A DNA stretch of 41,744 bases, from positions 1-41,744 of the forward strand of contig NZ_AWGA01000013.1 of the NCBI RefSeq assembly GCF_000471645.3. The letters run 5' to 3'. This document shows positions 9,476-17,870 of this stretch, in pieces; positions within the stretch are counted from its first letter, which is position 1, and each line of letters starts with the position of its first letter. The notes under the pieces are model-generated. The model searched no databases. It was not told where the DNA came from and was given only the letters and a program-made list of their open reading frames with translations. The DNA is from Candidatus Schmidhempelia bombi str. Bimp. GTDB lineage: Bacteria; Pseudomonadota; Gammaproteobacteria; Enterobacterales; Orbaceae. Position numbers and translations under genes: made by a program.

Positions 9476-10135
9476 ATGAAAAAATTACTATTAACAAGCC
9501 TATTAGGAATCGGCACTTTAGCATTAGCTGGGTGTGATAATTACCCTTATAAAGAGAAAATACAGGGGATTTATGACTGGGATAATCAAACGGGGGATAA
9601 AGCAATTTGTATGGTGATTACTGATATTACGCAATCCATGTACCCATATACGATTAAATATATAGACGGTGCAGATTTACCCTTTACGTATGAAACGCGA
9701 AGAGCGCACTTTAATCATCGAACTAATAAGAGCTTACATTTTTTTAGCGGACTTGGTTTTTTTAGTGAGGAATTAGTTGGAGAAGAGCAAGGAAAACCAC
9801 TTTATCGCTATGAGCTCACTGATTTGGGTAAGCAGTATGTAAAATGGGCCTTTGGCGCGACTAATTTCTGCTTTGGGCGAATTGTCGTGGACTCAATAGA
9901 CCGCAAACGAGATTGGATTAATAGGCTAGGGGGAATTAAAGTTCGGGACGTTTATATCACCTATCATGTTGAAAATATACCTGACTGGGTAAAAAATTCG
10001 GAGGCGTATGAACGTTTTCGTTATCCTAAGGAGATAACAACGGGCGGACCATTACATGGCATACATTATTTTGATGTATTAAGGGGGGGTAAATTGCGTT
10101 CAAGATGGGGAGTTAACGGCACCTATCAAAAGTAA
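9476..10135 (+). CDS. Probable T6SS immunity lipoprotein B (tandem paralog)
   Basis: This 219-aa protein is the tandem copy of the lipoprotein at 8690, with the same signal peptide, lipobox LAGC and Asp at +2, and the same AGGAA ribosome binding site. Blocks such as the GLGFFSEELVGEE region and DWVKNSEAYERFRYPKE are identical. Residues about 30-48, 65-75, 145-160 and the last 30 differ strongly, with charge changes (for example EAHFNQLTNES against RAHFNHRTNKS). Such clustered differences are expected where an immunity protein meets variable toxin surfaces. No intact effector precedes it, so it is an orphan immunity gene that may protect against a variant effector carried by other strains. Function is inferred from context. 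Confidence 0.73.
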   Translation: MKKLLLTSLLGIGTLALAGCDNYPYKEKIQGIYDWDNQTGDKAICMVITDITQSMYPYTIKYIDGADLPFTYETRRAHFNHRTNKSLHFFSGLGFFSEELVGEEQGKPLYRYELTDLGKQYVKWAFGATNFCFGRIVVDSIDRKRDWINRLGGIKVRDVYITYHVENIPDWVKNSEAYERFRYPKEITTGGPLHGIHYFDVLRGGKLRSRWGVNGTYQK

Positions 10136-10165
10136 TTAAACCAAACGTGTACCAATGCCTGTCTA

Positions 10166-10398
10166 AAAAATATAAAAACCTCCATAGAAGCACGACTATT
10201 AATAGTTGATTTGGAAAGGGGATAAGCGCAGGGGCAAACAGATGAAAGAGACAAAAAACTCAGCGGGACAGGCAATGGGATATAAGCCAAAATTAGTGTA
10301 TAGTGCCAGTGAAAAAAGTTAGCCTTATGAGGAGTCAATGCTCGTTATAAATGGTAATTAAAGAAGATAAGGTTACGGTAAATAATAAATATTTAAGA
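10166..10398 (+). pseudogene. Scar of a third effector-immunity module: effector 5' end joined to immunity 3' tail
   Basis: Bases from about 10166 repeat the effector leader (4360-4435), and 10241-10321 repeat the first codons of the effector. MKETKN, a Lys-Leu-Val-Tyr-Ser stretch and Ala-Ser-Glu-Lys are recognisable. A frameshift at the AAAAAG run (10312-10318) then brings a TAG at 10319-10321. Homology fades near 10345. From 10350 to 10398 the sequence matches the bases that follow immunity gene A (9341-9389) at about 80-85% by eye. The simplest reading is a third module with nearly all of the effector and its immunity gene deleted, leaving both ends fused. Confidence 0.85.
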
Positions 10399-10625
10399 AA
10401 ATATAGGTAAATAGACTAACCAAGAATATAAGCGTTTATAATTAAAACCAATAAGTATAAGTAGCAAAAGCTTGTTGTACTTATTGGTTCTCATAGATCT
10501 TTCAACTTTAATAAACTCGGTTTTTATTTTTTTAAATATCGTTTCCACCATCACATTAGTATATGGAAATCCTTTTTATTTAAGTGGGCATTTAATATTA
10601 CATGTCTTGTCATTTCAATGAGTGG
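10393..10625 (-). pseudogene. Decayed IS3-family transposase (OrfB C-terminal region)
   Basis: On the minus strand, the frame ending at TAA 10395-10393 reads KGFPYTNVMVETIFKKIKTE, then FNYKRLYSWLVYL before the stop. This fits the end of IS3-family OrfB, where K/RGYPYDNA.xES..K.LKTE is followed by a FN..R.HSSL.YLSP-like segment. The Glu of VET corresponds to the last acidic residue of the DDE triad. Stops occur upstream (one just before KGFPY) and no start remains, so it is a relic. It marks the border of the T6SS island next to hemW. Confidence 0.65.
10446..10489. repeat. Perfect 12-bp inverted repeat
   Basis: AACCAATAAGTA (10446-10457) and TACTTATTGGTT (10478-10489) are perfect reverse complements around a 20-base spacer. 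It lies within the IS3-family relic. No T-run follows on either strand, so it is not a typical terminator. It may be chance, or the trace of a rearrangement in the dead transposase gene. Confidence 0.5.
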
Positions 10626-10664
10626 CCATCTCTAAATCTTGAAAGTTTGAACCATCTATTCAAA

Positions 10665-11801
10665 CTATTCTAAAAATAACGCTAACAACTCATTAAGAAA
10701 TAATTTGCCACGCTCGGTTAATATCCAGCTATCGTTATCTTCGCTAAGATAACCTTGCTCCATCGCTTGTTGTATCTGATTTTCAATGCTGGTAAAAGGT
10801 AAAAAAGTTCGTGCTGTGAATTCGGTTTTTGGTGTGGGTTCAAATAGCCTAAAACGATTCATAAAAAATTCAAACGGACGATCAGCTAGAGGTACATTAT
10901 ATCGTTTCTCCTGATAACGACCAGACATATAACCTTGTGGATGACGGGTTTTTACGGTACGGATAATCTCACCATTTGCTTGGGTTAATTTACCATGGGC
11001 GCCGCAACCGATACCTAAATAATCACCAAATCGCCAATAATTTAGATTATGTTGACATTGATAACCCACTTTAGCATACGCAGATGTCTCATATTGTTGG
11101 TAACCAGCATTAACTAGTAACTGATGGCCTTGTTGATAAATCTCCCATAGTAGATCATCATCAGGTAATATAGGTGGTTTAGAACCAAATAACGTATTAG
11201 GTTCGATAGTTAACTGATACCATGATAAATGAGGAGGGGCAAGGTCAATGGCTTGTTGTAGATCAAATAAGGCTTCTGTCAGGGATTGATTCGGTAATCC
11301 ATGCATTAAATCAAGATTAAAGCTACGTAAGTGAAGGGAGTTAGCTAATTGCCCTGCCTGTTTGGCTTCTTGCGTATTATGCACACGACCTAAACTATGT
11401 AGTTTTTGATCAGAAAAACTTTGAATACCAATTGAAAATCGATTAACCCCCGCTTGCTGGTATCCAGCAAACCGTAACGCATCAACAGTGTTAGGATTGG
11501 CTTCCATCGTAATTTCTGCATCGGCAGCGACCGATATGCGTTGACGAATGCCCTTGATTAGTTTATCGATAAAATTCGGTTCGAGAATACTGGGTGTACC
11601 TCCGCCAATGAAAATAGTGGAGATTTGTCGATCGCCAGCTAACGCTATATCCTGTTGTAAATCTTTTAATAAATGATCAATATAAGCGTCATAATCTGGC
11701 CTACTTTTTAGCTTATGTGAATTAAAATCACAATAAGGACATTTTTGTACACACCAAGGAATATGCACATATAAACTTAACGGTAGCAAGTGATTATGCA
11801 T
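10665..11801 (-). CDS. hemW: HemW, radical SAM heme chaperone
   Basis: The 378-aa protein starts with the radical SAM cluster motif CxxxCxxC (C17, C21, C24 in [12 protein letters not shown]) and continues with IFIGGGTPS, the SAM-binding GGGTPS motif. It matches E. coli HemW (YggW) in length and layout and ends with the HemN C-terminal region. HemW binds heme and passes it to target proteins; it was formerly mistaken for an oxygen-independent coproporphyrinogen oxidase. The four-Cys pattern of true HemN (CxxxCxxCxC) is not present: residue 26 is Phe where HemN has its extra Cys. The start overlaps the end of rdgB by 8 bases, so the two are co-transcribed, as in E. coli. Confidence 0.95.
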   Translation of the reverse strand: MHNHLLPLSLYVHIPWCVQKCPYCDFNSHKLKSRPDYDAYIDHLLKDLQQDIALAGDRQISTIFIGGGTPSILEPNFIDKLIKGIRQRISVAADAEITMEANPNTVDALRFAGYQQAGVNRFSIGIQSFSDQKLHSLGRVHNTQEAKQAGQLANSLHLRSFNLDLMHGLPNQSLTEALFDLQQAIDLAPPHLSWYQLTIEPNTLFGSKPPILPDDDLLWEIYQQGHQLLVNAGYQQYETSAYAKVGYQCQHNLNYWRFGDYLGIGCGAHGKLTQANGEIIRTVKTRHPQGYMSGRYQEKRYNVPLADRPFEFFMNRFRLFEPTPKTEFTARTFLPFTSIENQIQQAMEQGYLSEDNDSWILTERGKLFLNELLALFLE

Positions 11802-12387
11802 GACGTAACGCTTCTAACAACATGGTTAAGGCCTGACCTCGGTGTGATAGAGCGCTTTTTTGCTCCCGTGTTAATTCGGCAGCACTGCAACCTAGCTCAG
11901 GAATATAAAATAAGGGATCATAACCAAATCCACCCGCTCCTCGCGGCGCTGTTAAAATATAACCAGACCATTTACCTTGACAAATAATGGGCGTCGGATC
12001 ATCTGCATGGCGTAAATAGACTAAAGCACAATAAAAATAAGCGGTACGCTGCTGTACAGGCACCTGACTTAATGCTTGTAATAACTTAGCATTATTTTGA
12101 CTATCATCCGCAGTTAAGCCAGCATAACGCGCTGAATAGATACCCGGCGCACCGTGTAATGCATCAACACATAAACCTGAGTCATCGGCAATGGCGGGTA
12201 AGCCAGTTATTCTCGCTGTATTACGCGCTTTTAAAATGGCATTTTCAACAAAGGTTAGACCTGTTTCATCAATATCAGCAACATTAAAATCCCGCTGCGA
12301 GATGACATCAAAACCAGCGTCAAACAGTAAGTGATTAAGTTCTTTAACCTTACCTTGATTATTGGTGGCGAGGACAATTTTTTGCAT
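11794..12387 (-). CDS. rdgB: RdgB, non-canonical purine NTP pyrophosphatase (dITP/XTP)
   Basis: This 197-aa protein follows the E. coli RdgB pattern closely. It has an N-terminal [12 protein letters not shown] nucleotide-binding segment, [26 protein letters not shown] with its catalytic acidic residues, [19 protein letters not shown] and a C-terminal SHRGQAL. RdgB hydrolyses dITP, dXTP and ITP to the monophosphates and so keeps deaminated purines out of DNA and RNA. It lies 41 bases downstream of rluA and its 3' end overlaps hemW, so rluA-rdgB-hemW may be one transcription unit on the minus strand. Confidence 0.97.
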   Translation of the reverse strand: MQKIVLATNNQGKVKELNHLLFDAGFDVISQRDFNVADIDETGLTFVENAILKARNTARITGLPAIADDSGLCVDALHGAPGIYSARYAGLTADDSQNNAKLLQALSQVPVQQRTAYFYCALVYLRHADDPTPIICQGKWSGYILTAPRGAGGFGYDPLFYIPELGCSAAELTREQKSALSHRGQALTMLLEALRHA

Positions 12388-12428
12388 ATTATTCTCCTAT
12401 TTAGGCGTTCTAAAGCCTAACGTGATGA

Positions 12429-13085
12429 TTAAAAGTCGGGTTCGCAAGTAAATGTCATTAATTTACCGTGAAAAGGGTGGGTAATTGTCAACGATTGTGC
12501 ATGCAATTGTAAACGGTTAGCCATCGCTTTGGCTTCAGAATGCGCATAAAATTTATCCCCTAATATAGGATGACCAAGTGATTGCATATGAACACGCAAC
12601 TGGTGCGAACGACCGGTAAATGGGATCAATTTTACGCGTGTGGTATTATCTGGATAGCGCGCGATCACTTCATAGTCAGTTGAGGCGGATTTACCCGTTT
12701 CAAAACAGACTTTCTGCTTAGGACGATTTGGCCAATCACAAATTAAGGGTAATTCAATACGTCCTTGATCGTGTTGTATATGACCAAATACCTGAGCGAC
12801 ATAATATTTTTTGGGTTCTCGTTCCCGAAACTGCCTTTTTAGTTCACGTTCTGCTGATTTGGTTAAGGCGACTACCATCACCCCGCTGGTTGCCATATCC
12901 AAACGATGTACGGATTCAACAAATGTAAAGTCACGTTGAAGACGGTAGATAATACTATCCGCATGTTCAGGTGCTTTACCTGGCACAGAGAGTAAACCAC
13001 TTTGCTTATTAACAACAATAATGTGTTCATCTTGATAAAGCGGAATAAGCCAAGGTGTTGTCGAAGGGTGATATTCAAGTAACAT
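12429..13085 (-). CDS. rluA: RluA, dual-specificity tRNA(U32)/23S rRNA(U746) pseudouridine synthase
   Basis: The 218-aa protein is nearly collinear with E. coli RluA (219 aa). Catalytic Asp63 lies in HRLDMATSG, followed by RELKRQFREREPKK, PLICDWPNRPKQKVC and TGRSHQLRVH. RluA converts U746 of 23S rRNA and U32 of several tRNAs to pseudouridine. It has no S4 domain, as expected for RluA and unlike RluC encoded at 13936. The shared PKQKVC and ETGK segments favour RluA over other RluA/RluC/RluD family members. It is the first gene of the rluA-rdgB-hemW group. Confidence 0.96.
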   Translation of the reverse strand: MLLEYHPSTTPWLIPLYQDEHIIVVNKQSGLLSVPGKAPEHADSIIYRLQRDFTFVESVHRLDMATSGVMVVALTKSAERELKRQFREREPKKYYVAQVFGHIQHDQGRIELPLICDWPNRPKQKVCFETGKSASTDYEVIARYPDNTTRVKLIPFTGRSHQLRVHMQSLGHPILGDKFYAHSEAKAMANRLQLHAQSLTITHPFHGKLMTFTCEPDF

Positions 13086-13284
13086 AGATTAATATTTCAA
13101 TGTAATAGCAGAAAAATTGGCGCTATTCTATCAGAAATTAGCATGACGCCAATGTTTATTTTTCATAAGTTAAAACACGATAATTCAAATAATTTTTGGC
13201 GCAAATAACAATAAAATGAGTCGATAATTGGTCACACCGTTATCCACCACTAATACTAAGCAATGGATAACCTGATATGTATTA

Positions 13285-13830
13285 TCAATGAAATTTAACT
13301 TTATTTAAGTTTTGATCCAAAGGCTGTTTAAAAAACTGTACTAGTAAAATCAGCAAGGCCACGATAACGTAACAGATGAAAATTAACATTGTCCATTGCG
13401 ACATCTCTAAGGATAAAAAAGCCCAAACTTTTTCAGAACATTGACCAAAACTAGCAAATATGGCTGGAAACCAACGATCAAGCGGTAACCAAGAAGGAAA
13501 TTCTGGTGTTAATGAGCAAGAGTGAAATAAAGAAGGTTGAAATTGTAATGTCACTTGCTCATAGGCATAACAAAACCCTTTTATTGCGCAATAAAGCCAA
13601 AGCGCTAACGCGAATAGACGATAAAGTAATGATTTAGGATTGATTAAGGCAATTAAGGCTGCCAACATAATCCCTAGAAACACACATCGTTGATAAATGC
13701 ATAATGTACAGGGTAATAATCCTACAACATGTTGAAAAAACAGAGCGACAAGTTCAAAACTTAAAGCGGATAATAATAATAGAAACCATGCCAGACGATT
13801 TTGTGAATAATAATTTAATAATCGAAGCAT
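13285..13830 (-). CDS. dsbB: DsbB, inner-membrane disulfide bond formation protein
   Basis: The 181-aa product has four hydrophobic helices and both redox cysteine pairs: C41-C44 in PCTLCIYQR, at the same numbers as in E. coli DsbB, and C105 with C131 in the second periplasmic loop. DsbB reoxidises DsbA in the periplasm and passes the electrons to ubiquinone. Arg48, next to the first pair, is the conserved quinone-interacting position. C49 and C81 are extra cysteines. The gene stands alone, with 199 bases of gene-free DNA before rluA and a divergent rluC start 105 bases upstream. Confidence 0.96.
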   Translation of the reverse strand: MLRLLNYYSQNRLAWFLLLLSALSFELVALFFQHVVGLLPCTLCIYQRCVFLGIMLAALIALINPKSLLYRLFALALWLYCAIKGFCYAYEQVTLQFQPSLFHSCSLTPEFPSWLPLDRWFPAIFASFGQCSEKVWAFLSLEMSQWTMLIFICYVIVALLILLVQFFKQPLDQNLNKVKFH

Positions 13831-13935
13831 AAACGCACTTTCCTTGAATAGAATGAACAGTTTTCCTGTGCAAATAGTGTAAGTTATTTTCTAATAATGT
13901 AAACTATTAATCCTTTTAATTAATTATGATGATCA

Positions 13936-14892
13936 ATGAAAGCAAATTCTCCACAGGTTAAGTTTATAACTATCACGGCTGAAAATGAACAGCAACGAAT
14001 TGATAACTTTTTGCGTACCGAACTTAAAGGTGTACCAAAAAGTCTTATTTACCGTATTTTACGCAAGGGTGAAATCCGCGTAAATAAAAAACGGGTCAAA
14101 CCAGAATATAAATTAGTGGTCGGGGATGAAGTGCGTATCCCACCAGTACGCGTTGCTGAAAGAAATGATCATCCAGTCTCAGCTAAATTAGATAAAGTCG
14201 CGGGCCTTGAACAGGTTATCTTATATGAAGATGATGATATTTTAGTCATTAATAAACCGTCAGGTATTGCTGTGCATGGTGGTAGTGGTTTAACCTTTGG
14301 TGTGATTGAGGGGTTACGTGCCTTACGGCCTCAAGCTCGGTTTTTAGAGTTAGTGCATCGTATTGACCGAGAAACCTCAGGCGTATTAGTGGTAGCGAAA
14401 AAACGTTCTGCATTACGTGCCCTACATGAACAATTACGATTAAAACAGATGCAGAAAGATTATCTGGCTTTAGTCAAAGGAAATTGGTCATCGGCTTGTA
14501 AAGTGATTCAAGCCCCATTATTAAAAAATACGCTACAAAGTGGTGAGCGAGTGGTTCGAGTACATCGAGAGGGTAAGCCTTCAGAAACCCGTTTTAAGGT
14601 AGAAGAGCGCTTTCAGTTCGCGACTTTACTCCGTGCTAGCCCTATAACAGGTCGTACCCATCAGATTCGCGTACATACCCAGCATGCGGATCATCCGATT
14701 GCTTATGATGATCGTTATGGTGATCGTAATTTTGATCGGTTACTGGCTGATACGGGGCTTAATCGGCTATTTTTACATGCGTTACAGCTACAATTTATTC
14801 ATCCTAGAACGGAAGAAAAGATGACCATTGTTGCACCGTTAGATAATACGCTACAACAGTGCTTAACCTTGTTACGTCAACAAAAGCAATAA
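13936..14892 (+). CDS. rluC: RluC, 23S rRNA pseudouridine(955/2504/2580) synthase
   Basis: The 318-aa protein has an N-terminal S4 RNA-binding domain (about residues 18-80, with RIDNFLRTELKGVPKSLIYR) and a RluA-type catalytic domain. Catalytic Asp144 lies in HRIDRETSGV, the same number as in E. coli RluC, and TGRTHQIRVH follows near residue 240. It modifies three uridines of 23S rRNA near the peptidyl transferase region. The segment LVKGNW and its length fit RluC rather than RluD. The start has only a weak Shine-Dalgarno sequence; an upstream ATG at 13927 is out of frame. Confidence 0.95.
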   Translation: MKANSPQVKFITITAENEQQRIDNFLRTELKGVPKSLIYRILRKGEIRVNKKRVKPEYKLVVGDEVRIPPVRVAERNDHPVSAKLDKVAGLEQVILYEDDDILVINKPSGIAVHGGSGLTFGVIEGLRALRPQARFLELVHRIDRETSGVLVVAKKRSALRALHEQLRLKQMQKDYLALVKGNWSSACKVIQAPLLKNTLQSGERVVRVHREGKPSETRFKVEERFQFATLLRASPITGRTHQIRVHTQHADHPIAYDDRYGDRNFDRLLADTGLNRLFLHALQLQFIHPRTEEKMTIVAPLDNTLQQCLTLLRQQKQ

Positions 14893-14992
14893 GATAGGGT
14901 AATTATCATCTCCAATGCAAGTAACGAGAAGTCAACCTGCATCGTGGGGTAAATATTGCTACATTTCAATGATAACCAAGTAAGGATAGTAA

Positions 14993-15649
14993 ATGAAAGA
15001 GATAAATTTTTATTTGATTCGACATGGTGAAACGGAATGGAATAAACAAAATTTAATGCAGGGGGCGAAAGATTCCCCTTTAACCGAACAAGGCATAAAT
15101 GGTGCTAAAATAACTGGAAATTATTTGTCCATGGTTCCTTTTGTTGCGGCTTACTCAAGTACCCAAAAACGGGCAATGGATACGCGCGATCTGATTGTCG
15201 CAGCCAATCATGCCACAACTACATCCATACCCTGTGCTACTCATTGTGGACTTTGTGAAATGAATTTTGGTATTTGGGAGGGGCAAGAGGTATCATATTT
15301 AAAATCATTGCCTGAATTCCAACCTTATTTAACCGATTTAGCGCGGTTTGATTCACAAGTTAATCAAGGTGAACACTATTTGGATGTTTACGCCCGTATG
15401 CGACAAGCCTTATTTGATATTATTGCTACACATGATAGCGGTAATATCTTAATTGTTTCACATGGTACGGCATTACGTTTGCTTATCCATGTGATTAGTG
15501 GTGGTGATTGGACACAGCATCGGGATGAAATATTGCGTCCTAAATTGCTTAATACTAGTATTAGTCTATTAAATTATCGGCAATCTTATCCAAATCAAAT
15601 TGGGCAATTTACGTTGCAACAATATAACCAAGTTATCCATTTAACGTGA
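14993..15649 (+). CDS. Histidine phosphatase superfamily protein (GpmB/CobC-like)
   Basis: The 218-aa protein has the full branch-1 histidine phosphatase signature. LIRHGETEWN carries the phospho-acceptor His11, an acidic residue (Glu89 in LCEMNFGIWEG) is the likely proton donor, and IVSHGTALR holds the second His157. It resembles the GpmB/CobC group, whose members range from phosphoserine to alpha-ribazole phosphatases; despite the GpmB name, mutase activity is doubtful. No cofactor genes are nearby to narrow the substrate. A GGATAG-like ribosome binding site precedes the ATG. The stop overlaps the GTG start of the next small ORF. Confidence 0.9.
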   Translation: MKEINFYLIRHGETEWNKQNLMQGAKDSPLTEQGINGAKITGNYLSMVPFVAAYSSTQKRAMDTRDLIVAANHATTTSIPCATHCGLCEMNFGIWEGQEVSYLKSLPEFQPYLTDLARFDSQVNQGEHYLDVYARMRQALFDIIATHDSGNILIVSHGTALRLLIHVISGGDWTQHRDEILRPKLLNTSISLLNYRQSYPNQIGQFTLQQYNQVIHLT

Positions 15650-15831
15650 CGATAAATCACCATAGCGTGGTTAAGTGGATAAAAGGATCATCATGGTTAA
15701 ACTGCTGGTTGCCTAAATACTATTCTACTGATGATGGTATATTAATCGAAACCACTAATGATGGCACTTATATCAATGGTAAATTCATCAGTTTTGAACG
15801 TTTATTAAAGAGATATAAATCACGAAACTGA
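15646..15831 (+). CDS. Small hypothetical protein coupled to the phosphatase gene
   Basis: This 61-codon ORF begins with GTG at 15646, in a GTGA overlap with the phosphatase stop, a layout typical of translational coupling. The product is basic at its end (LLKRYKSRN) and has a WIKGSSWLNCWLPKYY segment followed by a DGTYINGKFISFERL stretch that could form a small beta-hairpin. No family is recognised. A terminator-like hairpin 116 bases downstream fits a two-gene unit. It could also be a chance frame, but the exact overlap favours a real gene. Confidence 0.5.
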   Translation: MTINHHSVVKWIKGSSWLNCWLPKYYSTDDGILIETTNDGTYINGKFISFERLLKRYKSRN

Positions 15832-16418
15832 TGAATCAGTTCAAATAAATTAATAAATATGATTTTGATTTTTCAGTAATTATTTTTTATTAGTTATAAC
15901 GTTATATAATATGGGCAGTAGCAGGACATAACTTCGAATAATTCCGCTTATCTAACAAGATAAGTTTTTGATTCCAATTCGCCAGATACAAAAAACAGCA
16001 TAAAATCAAATAGATATATTCTATATCTTGTCCTTTTATCTACCCAAATAAAAAATAGGTGATTTATCTATAATAAATAGCATTCACTCTTAAGAGGGAT
16101 GCTCATATTTATGATAAAGCAGAGAATAAGGAAAAATCTATGTTTTTAATAGGAGTAAAAATTCATTATAGAGTAATTATTTTCATGATAAAGAGACGAA
16201 AATAGGAACGATAAAATACAAATCAATATATAAAAATAACCGCAATCAATAGTGAATTACTGTACTTTATCTATAACGATCTTTGTTCATAGATAAAATC
16301 TATATCAGATTAAACGAATAAAAAATGACTATTTCGATAGAAAGATGACTAATAGTATGTGTTTGGTGTCAACCAATCCACATGCTGCTTAATGAAGGGA
16401 TATATAAAAGGAATAACA
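15832..16418 (+). other. AT-rich intergenic stretch, terminator at its start
   Basis: Apart from the terminator at 15947-15969, I see no gene. An imperfect palindrome centred on CTCTTAAGAG lies at 16079-16103 (AGCATTCACTCTT against AAGAGGGATGCT) and could be an operator or a weak hairpin. The rest is AT-rich, with stops in all frames, and presumably carries the promoter of the secreted-protein gene at 16419. Confidence 0.5.
15947..15969 (+). terminator. Rho-independent terminator after the phosphatase operon
   Basis: CTTATCT (15947-15953) pairs perfectly with AGATAAG (15958-15964) around the loop AACA, and TTTTT follows directly. The stem is AT-rich but the layout is standard. It sits downstream of the small ORF ending at 15831. 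Confidence 0.6.
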
Positions 16419-17870
16419 ATGAAAATAGTTAAATTATTTTTTATCCATTATTTGCTACTTTTGAACTTTTTTAATTCATCGGTTAACGCTAATCAACCAT
16501 CGCTAAACAATAAATGGATACCTAACTATATATTCAATGTAAAAAATATTGATAGTGATAACCATGATGAGCCGCCTTTAGCCGAAATGATAGCGAATTT
16601 TTTTATCCAAATAGATGAAAATCAATTTTACTTTAATCAGGAATCTTATTTAATTCAAACTTTCTCTACTGATATAGAGACATTTTTTAAACAAAATAAT
16701 TTAGTACAATTTAATTTTTCAGCAAAAAAAATGATATCAGAATTGACCTATTATTATGGTATTGAATTCATGGATAAAATTACCTATATTCAATTTGAAA
16801 AAAGTGTAAATACATCAATATTAAGTTCATTCTTAACTCTAAATAATCAAGCTATCTTAATCGATAATAAATTATTTTTATTAAAAAATGGTTATTTATT
16901 TTCCTATTTAAAACCTTACTTTGAGACCGAATTTATTCAACAAGCACAAAAATTAAAAGATATTAATTTATTGCTTGATACGCAAGTAGATTTTGATTTC
17001 CCTTCTTTCACCGATATCTCTGCTCATTTTAAAACGTTTCTAAAATTACCGCTCAATATTCAAGAAATCAAAGCTGCCAAATTATCCCTCTCTTTACCCA
17101 ATATAAATTCAATATTAATTAGTAACTATTCAGAAAGTGGCGATGTTAGCCTCTATTTATATCTGTTTTCTGAAAATTATAGCATGTTAGACAAACTATT
17201 TATTTATCATGACCAATCCTCAACGATAGGATCGCCAGAATATAATGGTTATCTTGTCGGTTATGATTTTTACATTGACCAAAATAACTTAATTAATATA
17301 AAACATCGTTTTGAAAATGGGGCCATGGAAATCAAACATTATCAAATCACCACCGATGGACATTTTAGGCAACAACCTATTACCTCTTCCTGTTATCCTC
17401 AAAATAACGTCAATCAAAATGAAAAGCTACGCTTAACGCCCTCTCAAGCAAATAATTATTTACGACCTTATTATGGTACTCATTTACCCGAATTGGCTAA
17501 TGCGCGTATTGTTTTGAGCTTAAATAGCAAAGATAAGCAACTTTGTATCAATTATTATCAACCTTACACCGCCTCATTTGTTAAACAGAACTCAAGGACA
17601 TTTTTTGGCAATGAAGTGCTTTATCAGCAACAAGTCGCTAATTTTAAACGGCATGGCATTGATATAAGTGAAGAATTAACCTATGTCAAATTTGAACATA
17701 TCCAAAATTCACCATTAGCGGCATTTTTATTCAACGGTGATAAAGCCATCTATATGCAAGAGACGTTTTTTCTTGTTGGGCCTAGCCATTTCATCGCTTT
17801 TAGACAACCCACTCAGGAAGAACTGCTTTATACCAAAAAAGATAAGGAAGCTAATGGAAACCCTAAATAA
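16419..17870 (+). CDS. Hypothetical secreted protein with an internal domain duplication
   Basis: I chose the ATG at 16419, which has AAAGGAA six bases upstream and gives a clear signal peptide (MKIVKLFF, hydrophobic core, then SSVNA before Asn). A longer frame from 16359 would add 20 residues before that signal. The 483-aa product is rich in Asn, Tyr, Phe and Lys and has no family I recognise. It contains two related segments. An N-terminal one has a Ile-Thr-Tyr-Ile-Gln-Phe-Glu core, a SSFL-like stretch and a LFLLKNGYLFSYLKP end. A C-terminal one has LTYVKFEHIQNSPLAAFLF and ends FFLVGPSHFIAFRQP. This indicates a duplicated domain of about 95 residues. It has no clear operon partner. The product is probably periplasmic or exported; role unknown. 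Confidence 0.75.
   Translation: MKIVKLFFIHYLLLLNFFNSSVNANQPSLNNKWIPNYIFNVKNIDSDNHDEPPLAEMIANFFIQIDENQFYFNQESYLIQTFSTDIETFFKQNNLVQFNFSAKKMISELTYYYGIEFMDKITYIQFEKSVNTSILSSFLTLNNQAILIDNKLFLLKNGYLFSYLKPYFETEFIQQAQKLKDINLLLDTQVDFDFPSFTDISAHFKTFLKLPLNIQEIKAAKLSLSLPNINSILISNYSESGDVSLYLYLFSENYSMLDKLFIYHDQSSTIGSPEYNGYLVGYDFYIDQNNLINIKHRFENGAMEIKHYQITTDGHFRQQPITSSCYPQNNVNQNEKLRLTPSQANNYLRPYYGTHLPELANARIVLSLNSKDKQLCINYYQPYTASFVKQNSRTFFGNEVLYQQQVANFKRHGIDISEELTYVKFEHIQNSPLAAFLFNGDKAIYMQETFFLVGPSHFIAFRQPTQEELLYTKKDKEANGNPK

Larger units (their letters stand above)
8606..10135 (+). repeat. Tandem 786-base direct repeat (effector 3' end plus immunity gene)
   Basis: Unit 1 starts at 8606 and unit 2 at 9392, an offset of exactly 786 bases. 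The first ~165 bases of each unit (end of the effector, spacer, lipoprotein start) are almost identical: the final effector codons, the TAA, the Shine-Dalgarno and the signal peptide. Later blocks alternate between near-identity and clear divergence. This shows a tandem duplication of [effector tail + immunity gene], followed by diversification of parts of the immunity gene. Confidence 0.93.

Noticed and set aside
10446..10489. 12-bp inverted repeat as a Rho-independent terminator
   Set aside because: No T-run on either strand and a 20-base loop; it lies inside a transposase relic.
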